Assembly: GCF_004614165.1 (NCBI RefSeq)
Contig: NZ_SPVG01000097.1
Coordinates: 1 to 45,350 of the forward strand
DNA: 45,350 nucleotides
Direction: 5' to 3'
From: Duganella callida
GTDB lineage: Bacteria; Pseudomonadota; Gammaproteobacteria; Burkholderiales; Burkholderiaceae_D
How positions within the stretch are numbered: the stretch's first letter is position 1; each line of letters starts with the position of its first letter. Positions 38,970-45,350 of the stretch are shown in pieces. The position numbers and the translations under genes are program-made. The notes beneath the pieces are model-generated. The model saw only the letters and a program-made list of their open reading frames with translations. It made no database searches and was not told the DNA's origin.

Positions 38970-41453
38970 TTAGAATTTGTAGTTGGCGCGCGCGTAGTAG
39001 TAGCCGCCGTTGATGCCGAACGGCGAGAAGTTCGGCAGCACCGTCACCGCCGCATTGTCGCCCGCCGCGCGCTGGTCGGCCAGCAGCGCCGGATTCACGC
39101 CGTTCGGATAGGTGTTGAACAGGTTGTTCGCGCCCACCGCCAGCGACCACGCGTTGTTGATCTTGTAGCCCACTTCCAGATCGGTGATGGCCTTGGTCGA
39201 GATCTCGGTCTTGTGGTACACCGAGCCGTCCTCGCTGCCGTATTCCGACGACTTGCCGTAGATGGCTTCGCGCAGGTTGACGGTCCAGTTACCCACTTTC
39301 CACAGCGCGCCCAGGTTCACGCGCAGCTTGGGCGAGGCGGTTTCCAGGTCCGAGATCGCGGTCTTGTCCAGCAGCGTCTGCGGCAGGAGCTGGGTCGGCG
39401 CCTGATTGATCTTGGTGACTTCCACCTTGTTGTAGTTGGCGGCGATCGACCAGTCGACGCGGCCGGCGGTGCCGTAGTTGGAATTCACGGTGGTGACGAA
39501 TTCGAGTCCGCGGCTGCGCGTGTTGACGGCGTTCGAGAAGATGTTGATGCCGGTCTGGCTGACGGTGCTGTCCAGCACATTGCCATTGGCCTTGATCGCC
39601 GCCGTCACCGCCGGCGAGTTGACCGCGCCGCCCGAGCCGTACAGCGCGCCCGAGCCGACGATGCGGTCGCGGATCTTGATCTGGTAGACGTCCAGGGTCA
39701 TCGACACGTTGCTGACCGGGTTGAGCACCAGGCCGAACGACAGGTTGTTGGAGTGCTCCGGCTTCAGGCCATCCACTCCCACCAGCTTGGCGCCGGCCGA
39801 ATTCGGCGCCAGCTGCACGAAGGCGGTGGTCGGGCCGACGTTGGTGGCCGAGTAGTATTCCTCGGCCAGGGTCGGCGCGCGGAAGCCGTTGGACACCGTG
39901 CCGCGCACGCCCACCACCGGCGAGAAGTCGTAGCGGCTGGTGACCTTGCCGACCTTGGCGTTGCCGAAATCGCTGAAGTGCTCATAGCGGCCGGCCACGT
40001 CCACCGTCCAATCGGTCAGCGGGTTGGTGGCGAAGTCGATGTAGGCCGCCTGGTTGGTGCGGCGGTGGCTGCCGGCGTCGGTCAGCGAGAAGCCCGGATA
40101 CGACTGCGAGCCTTCCTTGTAGCGCGACGCCGGATCCCCGGCCTGGATCTCGTATTTGTCGATGCGGTGCTCGATACCGCCGGCGATGTTCAGCGGCTTG
40201 GCCCAGCCGATCTCGAACTCGCGGCTGGCTTCCAGCGTGGTGGTCAGCTGGCTGGCGATGAAGGCGCCGGCGCTGAACACGGTCGGGGTGTAGCCGGTGT
40301 CGTTGAACAGCGAGACGTTGCCCGAATCGGCCACGCCGATGCGCGCCTTGTCGCGGCCATAGGTGGAGCTCAGGTCCAGGTTCCAGCCTTCCAGCTTGCC
40401 CTTGACGCCGGCGGTGACGGCAAAGTCCTCTTCCTTCATCGTCTCCTTGGGCGAGAAGCCGGTCGGATAGATCTTCGGCAGGCGGCTCGGCAGACGGTAG
40501 TTCTCGAACGCGCGCGCCTCCTTGCGGCCGGCGGTGACGGTGGCATAGACCTGCGCGTCCGGCGCGAAGTCGTAGCCGAAGTTGGCCGAGAAGATGTTCA
40601 GGTGGTACTGCGCATCGCCGGCGATGTGGTTCACGTGCGGATAGCCGGGCTCCTGGAACATGCCCGGATAGGCCGCCATGTTGGCCGGATCGATCACGCG
40701 CGGGTCGATGCCGCCACGGTCGCTGTAGCCGTGGTACTTCGATTCCACCGTCAGGTTCAGGTAGGCGTCGGCGAACGGTTCCAGGCCGATGTTGGCCGAG
40801 CCGTCCAGCGTGCGGCCGCCGCCGTCGGAGTAGCCGCCGCCGTTGACCGAGGCGGTGCCGCCATGGTTGTTCGATTTGAGGATGATGTTGACCACGCCGG
40901 CGATCGCATCGGAGCCGTACTGCGCGGCGGCGCCGTCCTGCAGCACCTCGATGTGGTCGATGGCCGCGACCGGGATGTAGTTGAGGTCAGCCGCCGCGCC
41001 GCCCTGGTACGGGCCGCCCAGCACGGCCAGGTTGGCGGTGCCATGACGGCGCTTGCCGTTGACCAGCACCAGCGTGTTGTTGGGGCTCAGGCCGCGCAGC
41101 CGCGCCGACAAGGTCAGGTTGGCGGTGTCGCCGCCGAACGCCTGCGCCGTGAACGACGGCAGGTTCTGCGCCAGCGCCTGGATCAGATCGGGCTGACCGG
41201 TGCGTTGCAGCGAGCCGGAATCCACCACCGTGATGGGCGAGGCGCTGTTCTCGGCCTTGATGCCGCCGGCGCGCGTGCCGGTGACGATCACCGAACTGAC
41301 GCTGGCGCCGGCGCCCGCATCGGCGGCGGCGGTGGCGGTGGCGGCTTGCGCATCGTCGGCGTCCGCGGCGGCGGCGCCAGGTACGGCGTACGCGCCGAAC
41401 GCCAGGGTGGACAGCACGGCTGCGACGCCGATCTTGAGTGTGGCCTTATGCAT
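38970..41453 (-). CDS. TonB-dependent receptor of the amine-oxidation unit
   Basis: The 827-residue outer-membrane receptor has a signal peptide (MHKATLKIGVAAVLSTLAFG) and a TonB-box-like VSSVIVTGTRAGG. Its plug (about 60-195) includes LRGLSPNNTLVLVNGKRRHG and IEVLQDGAAAQYGSDAIAGV. A 22-strand barrel ends in ARANYKF. The plug wording is that of the general catecholate/small-molecule class, different from the carbohydrate-type receptor at 17866. It is the last gene of a minus-strand run behind RidA, with a 69-nt gap, and is closed by a strong terminator. An import role for an amine-containing ligand is inferred from this context only. Confidence 0.9.
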   Translation of the reverse strand: MHKATLKIGVAAVLSTLAFGAYAVPGAAAADADDAQAATATAAADAGAGASVSSVIVTGTRAGGIKAENSASPITVVDSGSLQRTGQPDLIQALAQNLPSFTAQAFGGDTANLTLSARLRGLSPNNTLVLVNGKRRHGTANLAVLGGPYQGGAAADLNYIPVAAIDHIEVLQDGAAAQYGSDAIAGVVNIILKSNNHGGTASVNGGGYSDGGGRTLDGSANIGLEPFADAYLNLTVESKYHGYSDRGGIDPRVIDPANMAAYPGMFQEPGYPHVNHIAGDAQYHLNIFSANFGYDFAPDAQVYATVTAGRKEARAFENYRLPSRLPKIYPTGFSPKETMKEEDFAVTAGVKGKLEGWNLDLSSTYGRDKARIGVADSGNVSLFNDTGYTPTVFSAGAFIASQLTTTLEASREFEIGWAKPLNIAGGIEHRIDKYEIQAGDPASRYKEGSQSYPGFSLTDAGSHRRTNQAAYIDFATNPLTDWTVDVAGRYEHFSDFGNAKVGKVTSRYDFSPVVGVRGTVSNGFRAPTLAEEYYSATNVGPTTAFVQLAPNSAGAKLVGVDGLKPEHSNNLSFGLVLNPVSNVSMTLDVYQIKIRDRIVGSGALYGSGGAVNSPAVTAAIKANGNVLDSTVSQTGINIFSNAVNTRSRGLEFVTTVNSNYGTAGRVDWSIAANYNKVEVTKINQAPTQLLPQTLLDKTAISDLETASPKLRVNLGALWKVGNWTVNLREAIYGKSSEYGSEDGSVYHKTEISTKAITDLEVGYKINNAWSLAVGANNLFNTYPNGVNPALLADQRAAGDNAAVTVLPNFSPFGINGGYYYARANYKF

Positions 41454-41522
41454 ATTTATTTCCCCATTTTTGAATAAAAAAGAAAACTCCCGATTTGCTG
41501 CATTCAGCTCGATGGCCTTGGT

Positions 41523-42026
41523 TTATTTTTTGGCGGCCACCACCTCTATCTCCACCAGCCATCCAGGATTGCTCAGCCCCGCCACCTGCACCACGGCGCG
41601 CGCCGGCAGATTCGGCTGGCTGCCACCGAAGTGCTGCGTGTACGCTTCCATGAAGCCCTTGGTGTCGGCTTTGCCGCCCTTGGACGGATCACCCACCAGG
41701 AACACCTGCATCTTCACCACGTCGGACATGTCCAGCTTCATGCCCTGCAGGATTTCCTTGATCTTCTTCAGCACCGATTCCGACTGCGCTTTGGTGTCGC
41801 CGAACGATTCGATCGAATCGGCCGGCGCATCCTTGTTGATCACCGCCGGCACCTGACCGCTGACGAAATGGATCGTCGCCGTTGGAGGAATGCTGACCGC
41901 CAGCGCGATCGGGAAGTCGGAGTTCGGTATCTTGTGGCGCACGATGTCGGCCTTGTTCGTGGCCGATGCGGCGGCGGCGGTGCCGCAGGCGGCAGTCATC
42001 ATCAGTGCGGCAATTGCTTTTTTCAT
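41523..42026 (-). CDS. Exported RidA-family protein
   Basis: This 167-residue protein has an N-terminal signal (MKKAIAALMMTAACGTAAAA) before a complete RidA/YjgF domain, with IHFVSGQVPAVI, a helix LKKIKEILQGMKLDMSDVVK and the end segment LPARAVVQVAGLSNPGWLVE. The arginine in LPARA is the conserved residue that binds the substrate carboxylate in RidA deaminases. Cytosolic RidA hydrolyses reactive imines and enamines; export to the periplasm is unusual and fits an adjacent Tat-exported amine oxidase that would make imines there. It lies 11 nt after the cytochrome gene. Confidence 0.87.
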   Translation of the reverse strand: MKKAIAALMMTAACGTAAAASATNKADIVRHKIPNSDFPIALAVSIPPTATIHFVSGQVPAVINKDAPADSIESFGDTKAQSESVLKKIKEILQGMKLDMSDVVKMQVFLVGDPSKGGKADTKGFMEAYTQHFGGSQPNLPARAVVQVAGLSNPGWLVEIEVVAAKK

Positions 42027-42037
42027 CGCGGTCTCTT

Positions 42038-42451
42038 TCAGTGTTTGTTGGACATGGTGGTGTTGCCGTACGGGTCGACGCCCAGCGTGGTGCGCAGCGC
42101 GCTCACTTCCGCCGGGCTCAGGGCATCGGCCTTGTTGCCCCAGGCGCTGCGCACGAAAGTCAGCACGGTGGCGATCTCCTGGTCGCTCAGGTTCTCGCTG
42201 AAGTCGGGCATGCCGCCGCGCCCCTTCAGCAGCACGGTGGCGACGTCGCCGCCCTTGCCCTGCACGAACTGATTGCCGGCCAGCGCCGGGAAGGCGCCGG
42301 GAATGCCCTTGCCAGTTGCCTGGTGGCAGGCCGCGCAATTCTTCAGGAACAGCGCCTTGCCGTCGCTCTCCTGCGCGTGCGACGGCGCCGTGGCGGCGGC
42401 GGCCAGCAGCGCCACGATCAGCATGGCGGCCTTGATCAATGCTTCCTTCAT
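42038..42451 (-). CDS. Periplasmic class I c-type cytochrome
   Basis: The 137-residue protein has a signal peptide (cleavage near SHAQE, residue 27), one haem-binding site C39-A-A-C42-H43 and an axial methionine candidate M81 in GRGGMPDF. The C-terminal extension ends in DPYGNTTMSNKH. It is a mono-haem electron carrier. Its ATG overlaps the amine oxidase stop in an ATGA arrangement, so it is probably the electron acceptor of that flavoenzyme, which would then act as a dehydrogenase linked to the respiratory chain rather than as a peroxide-forming oxidase. That functional link is inferred. Confidence 0.9.
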   Translation of the reverse strand: MKEALIKAAMLIVALLAAAATAPSHAQESDGKALFLKNCAACHQATGKGIPGAFPALAGNQFVQGKGGDVATVLLKGRGGMPDFSENLSDQEIATVLTFVRSAWGNKADALSPAEVSALRTTLGVDPYGNTTMSNKH

Positions 42452-44055
42452 GCGCTCGCCCTTTCATGCAGCTTGGCCAGCTGCTGCCAGGCCGATTCGA
42501 TGGCGCCGGCCTGCCAGCCCCCCAGATAGCTCAGGTGCTCGCCGGCCAGCAGGATGCGGCCCTCGCCCTCCAGCAGCACCGGATAGGCGGCCGCACGGGT
42601 CTTCTCGGTCCACTCGGCCCAGCCGCCCAGGTTGTACTGCACGCGGTGCCAGGCGACCGAGAAGGCGTTCTCGAAGTTCTCCGTGTACTGCGGGAAGATC
42701 TTCTGGCCCGCCGCCAGCGCGAACTCGGCGCGTTCCTTCGGCGACAGTGCGCTGACTTCGATGGCGGCCGTCTGGTACTGGTAATAACCGAGCAGCACGC
42801 CCTTCTTCCTCTGGAAACCGTAGGAAGGCACCGAAATGGTGTTGATGCCTTTCAGGTCGGTCATGATGTGACCGCCGTAGATATGGTCGTCCTCTTCCCA
42901 GAAGCGGCGCTTCATCTGCAGGCCGATCTTGCCCACCGGCGCATAGGCCACGGTGGCGACGGCCTTCTTGAATTTGTCCGAAAAGTCGGTATCGATCTGG
43001 CGCAGCACCGACAGCGGGATCGCGACCAGGCAGTAGTCGGCGCTGATGGAGCTGACCTTGTTGGTGCCGGTGTCCTTGTAGGTCACGGTCACACCCTTGT
43101 CGTTCTGGCGGATGGTCTGTACTTCCGACTTGTAGCGGATGGTTTTGCCCACGCGCTTTTCAAATGCCTTTGCGATCGCGTCCATGCCGCCCACAGGCTG
43201 GAACATGGTGTTCTGCATCGGGAAATCCTGCACCGCGCTGTAGACATTGCCCAGCTTCGATGCCAGCAGGTCCTTGAAGCCCAGCGGATCGGACGGCGTG
43301 CCCGGTCCCGGCGACAGGCCGGCGCCCGGATTGACGGTATAACCTCGGCCGCTGCGGCCCTTGTATTGCAGGTCGCCGGCCGTCAGCGCGCCCTCGTGCT
43401 GCAGATAGTCGAGCAGCAGGCGCTGGTCGTCGGCGGTCAGTTCCTGATCCAGCTGGCGGTTCTTGACCGACTTGGCCAGCAGTTCCGCCACATGGCCGCG
43501 CATGTCGGCCTTGACCTCCTTCTGGCGCAGGCGCTTGCCGGCGAACGGTCCGGCGTTCTCCGAGTACAGGTACGAGTGGTCGTTATCGTTGACCATCACC
43601 TCCAGCGGCACCTCGAACAGCCTGGTGTAGTGCAGTGTCGACTGATGGTGCATCGGAATGCGCCACGGACCGTGGTTGATGTAATGGCCGTCGTCGAAGG
43701 CGCAGGTCTGCTTTTCGCCACCGAGCTCGGTCAGGCTGAAGCCCCTGCGCGCGGTCTGGCAGCGGCCGCCGGCGAAGGAACGTGCCTCCAGCACCTGCAC
43801 CTTGTAGCCCAGCTTTTCCAGCTCGTAGGCGGCAGTCATGCCGGTCAGGCCGGCGCCCAGGATCAGCACCTTCTTGCCGCGGCCGTTGCCGCTCAGCTCA
43901 GGCGGCGCCGACGCCGTCGAGGCGATGCCCATGCCCCAGGCATTCATGGTATTCAACAGCAGCCCGGTGCCGCCCACGGCGGCGGCCCGGTACAGAAAAT
44001 CCCTCCTCGTAAATGAAGTAAATGATTTATACGGTTTTACTGTTTTACTGTCCAT
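42448..44055 (-). CDS. Tat-exported flavin amine oxidase/dehydrogenase
   Basis: The 535-residue protein starts with a twin-arginine signal (FTRRDFLYRAAAVGGTG, R17-R18) and an FAD-binding Rossmann motif VLILGAGLTGMTAAYELE (67-73, with E90 contacting ribose), followed by ARSFAGGRCQT. The C-terminal FAD segment ILLAGEHLSYLGGWQAGAI is typical of the monoamine oxidase/L-amino acid oxidase family. Such enzymes oxidise amines to imines. GAGGAA precedes ATG 44055. It leads a run of cytochrome c, RidA and TonB-receptor genes. Substrate specificity (amino acid, polyamine or aromatic amine) cannot be told from sequence. Confidence 0.9.
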   Translation of the reverse strand: MDSKTVKPYKSFTSFTRRDFLYRAAAVGGTGLLLNTMNAWGMGIASTASAPPELSGNGRGKKVLILGAGLTGMTAAYELEKLGYKVQVLEARSFAGGRCQTARRGFSLTELGGEKQTCAFDDGHYINHGPWRIPMHHQSTLHYTRLFEVPLEVMVNDNDHSYLYSENAGPFAGKRLRQKEVKADMRGHVAELLAKSVKNRQLDQELTADDQRLLLDYLQHEGALTAGDLQYKGRSGRGYTVNPGAGLSPGPGTPSDPLGFKDLLASKLGNVYSAVQDFPMQNTMFQPVGGMDAIAKAFEKRVGKTIRYKSEVQTIRQNDKGVTVTYKDTGTNKVSSISADYCLVAIPLSVLRQIDTDFSDKFKKAVATVAYAPVGKIGLQMKRRFWEEDDHIYGGHIMTDLKGINTISVPSYGFQRKKGVLLGYYQYQTAAIEVSALSPKERAEFALAAGQKIFPQYTENFENAFSVAWHRVQYNLGGWAEWTEKTRAAAYPVLLEGEGRILLAGEHLSYLGGWQAGAIESAWQQLAKLHERASA

Positions 44056-44309
44056 CTGCCTTCCTCGCCAGTCTGCTGAAAAAACCCTGGGCGACTTGCT
44101 TGCCCATAGTTCCTCTATAGCAAACGGCGTGCCACGCATGGACAAAAAATAAACATGCTTCGGCGCGGCGGAACAGCGGCGGGAACGGACTAAACAATAT
44201 AAAACAATGTCTTTTCGCGCAGCCCCGGAATTCTGTCTGTACCGCCGCCGCAGGGGCGCGGGCGAACAGACTTTATTCGGCGCCATTGAGGAAACGCTTG
44301 CGCGAAAGA
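44056..44309. other. Intergenic region upstream of the amine oxidase gene
   Basis: About 250 bp without a supported gene. It must hold the promoter of the leftward amine oxidase unit; a TATAGA hexamer on the minus strand near 44115 is a possible -10 element without a convincing -35 partner. Composition is more AT-rich than the surrounding genes. Confidence 0.4.
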
Positions 44310-44341
44310 AAAACGCCCCGCACCTTTCCGATGCGGGGCGT
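44310..44341 (-). terminator. Intrinsic terminator of the TnsB-like gene
   Basis: A 10-bp perfect stem ACGCCCCGCA/TGCGGGGCGT with a 9-nt loop is followed, on the minus strand, by TTTTTCTTTC. It begins 18 nt after the stop codon of the gene at 44360. Confidence 0.85.
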
Positions 44342-44359
44342 GCACGCAATGGGTTGCCC

Positions 44360-45350
44360 TCAGTTGGTGAGGACCGCGTAGCTCTGCGTAGTGCTACGTA
44401 AGGGCGTGGCCGCGGCCGCGGCGCGCGGCAGCCGCGCCACTTCCGCCACCGACAGCAGCCGCCGCGCGCTCTGGCTGTCCACCATGTGGCAGGCATGGAA
44501 CTGCATCGGCGCGGCGGCGTCCAGCAGATACACCGTGTCCAGGTTGGACGGGTCGTAGGCCAGCTTGACACTCCACGGCGCGCGCAGGCGGGCACGCTCG
44601 AACCAGCGCTCATTGATGGCGCGCGCGCAGGTGTACAGCGTATCGAACAGCTGGATGCCGTCGGCGCTGACGGTGCCGACGCCGACCGGCATCAGGCTGC
44701 AGCGCAGCAGCTGCTCAGGATAGATCTTTAATCCGCCGCCACGGTGTTCGCGCCCCCAGTGCCACAGCTGGCGCGGCGTCAGGCCGCCGGCGTGCGCCAG
44801 CTGGCAGCGGTTGTTGTAGTAAAGGACGCAGTCGATCACGATGCGCGTGAACTGATCCAGATCGAGCACGCCGTCCAGCCGGCACGGGACGCCGTCGGCG
44901 CCGGGCGGCAGCAGGCGGAAACGCCGCGCCAGCAGCTCGCGCCAGTCGTCCGGGCCCTCGTCGGCCGCGACGCAGCGCAGGTTGAAGTTATTGAGCAGCG
45001 TGTCGCCGCTCCAGCCCAGCGTCAGCGCGGCGTTGACGAACAGCGCCTCCGGCAGATGGCGGCACGGCCATTGTTCCGCCTCGATGCGGCGGCCGTAGTG
45101 CTGGCTGTACTGCTGCTTGTCGGCGCCGCAGTGGGCCAGGGCCAGCATGGCGTGCGGCCATTGCGCCTCGCCCAGCGTGACGTAGACACCGGTGACCATG
45201 CGGCTGAACAGATCGGTCACCACATACACCAGCGGCCGGCCGATCGCCTGCTGGCGGTCGGCGCGCGACACCAGTTGCACCTCGGCGCGCACCGCGTCCA
45301 GATAGAAGCCGGCGCCCGGCCGGCCCGCCGGCAAGGCCGCGCCGTCGGGC
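44360..45350 (-). CDS. TnsB/Mu-type transposase-like protein with degraded DDE triad (partial)
   Basis: The gene is cut by the right edge; 329 complete C-terminal codons are visible. The frame shows the integrase core (LVSRADRQQAIGRPLVYVV, TDLFSRMVTGVYV) and the Mu-transposase C-terminal domain (RLDGVLDLDQFTRIVIDCVL, WFERARLRAPWSVKLAYDP) in the order known from TnsB-type enzymes. The first catalytic Asp is present (YLDAV, codon 45296-45298). By motif position the second falls on Asn (LFVNAAL, codon 45032-45034), where TnsB-like proteins have ADRGE. The catalytic Glu falls on Ala (WRELLARRFR, codon 44927-44929), where they have WKGIVEQQFR-like sequence. The frame is otherwise intact and has its own terminator, so it may be a domesticated, non-cutting protein. 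Confidence 0.75.
   Translation of the reverse strand, partial: PDGAALPAGRPGAGFYLDAVRAEVQLVSRADRQQAIGRPLVYVVTDLFSRMVTGVYVTLGEAQWPHAMLALAHCGADKQQYSQHYGRRIEAEQWPCRHLPEALFVNAALTLGWSGDTLLNNFNLRCVAADEGPDDWRELLARRFRLLPPGADGVPCRLDGVLDLDQFTRIVIDCVLYYNNRCQLAHAGGLTPRQLWHWGREHRGGGLKIYPEQLLRCSLMPVGVGTVSADGIQLFDTLYTCARAINERWFERARLRAPWSVKLAYDPSNLDTVYLLDAAAPMQFHACHMVDSQSARRLLSVAEVARLPRAAAAATPLRSTTQSYAVLTN

Noticed and set aside
42439-44016. A 525-codon plus-strand frame opposite the amine oxidase gene
   Set aside because: No recognisable domain; the minus-strand frame carries a Tat signal and FAD motifs.
44360-45350. Evidence for an active transposon end at the right edge
   Set aside because: No terminal inverted repeats, target duplication or partner transposition genes are visible in the window, and the catalytic residues seem to be altered.
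1-45350. CRISPR arrays, tRNA or rRNA genes and prophage structural genes
   Set aside because: I saw no regularly spaced repeats, no cloverleaf or rRNA signatures, and no phage structural or lysis genes on either strand.

Overview
The window is high-GC (apart from one gene), gene-dense, Gram-negative DNA. The TonB-dependent receptors, Tat-exported enzymes, chemotaxis proteins with a WEEF tail, GIN-domain proteins and cupin-type AraC regulators together suggest a betaproteobacterium of the Oxalobacteraceae (Massilia/Duganella type). That placement is inferred from protein style, not from a marker gene. No rRNA, tRNA, CRISPR array, intact insertion sequence or prophage was seen.

Layout. 1-101: tail of a chemotaxis receptor, then a terminator. 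168-1533: secreted DUF302 protein divergent from an AraC regulator. 1530-4437 (minus): three-gene GtrA / GtrB-like / membrane glycosyltransferase operon, followed by a 43-bp perfect hairpin and a small coiled-coil gene. 5553-8132: Tat-exported bicupin oxalate decarboxylase followed by an Nramp Mn/Fe transporter. 8070-13532: regulators (LysR, TetR, AraC) with oxidoreductases (quinone reductase, Gfo/Idh/MocA) and a glutathione transferase. 13669-15678: S9 peptidase.

15798-25699 is the best-organised block. A LacI regulator overlaps a secreted polysaccharide deacetylase gene. A 255-bp divergent control region carries four LacI-type palindromes, three of them with centres exactly 29 bp apart. On the other side lies a TonB receptor, then a terminator, then halogenase - SapC - JmjC-like cupin - halogenase. 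It reads as a repressible uptake locus for a (poly)saccharide or a related ligand, coupled to two flavin-dependent halogenases of unknown substrate.

25806-28859 encodes a lone 1,017-residue NACHT ATPase with membrane segments at both ends. Its base composition is visibly lower in G+C than its neighbours, and it sits between a terminator and a convergent LysR gene. It is the best candidate for an undescribed (probably anti-phage) system. 28872-37903: LysR/SDR pair, Cu/Zn superoxide dismutase, PsiF-repeat protein, a large CheW fusion with duplicated sensor modules, two GIN-domain proteins flanking a chemotaxis receptor, and a MazG-like pyrophosphohydrolase. 37924-38820: alpha/beta hydrolase.

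38970-44055 (minus) is a four-gene run: Tat-exported flavin amine oxidase, c-type cytochrome, exported RidA protein and a TonB receptor, ending at a strong terminator. It looks like a periplasmic amine-oxidation module with its own outer-membrane importer. The right edge (44360-45350) cuts a TnsB/Mu-type transposase-like gene in which two of the three catalytic acidic residues appear to be replaced.
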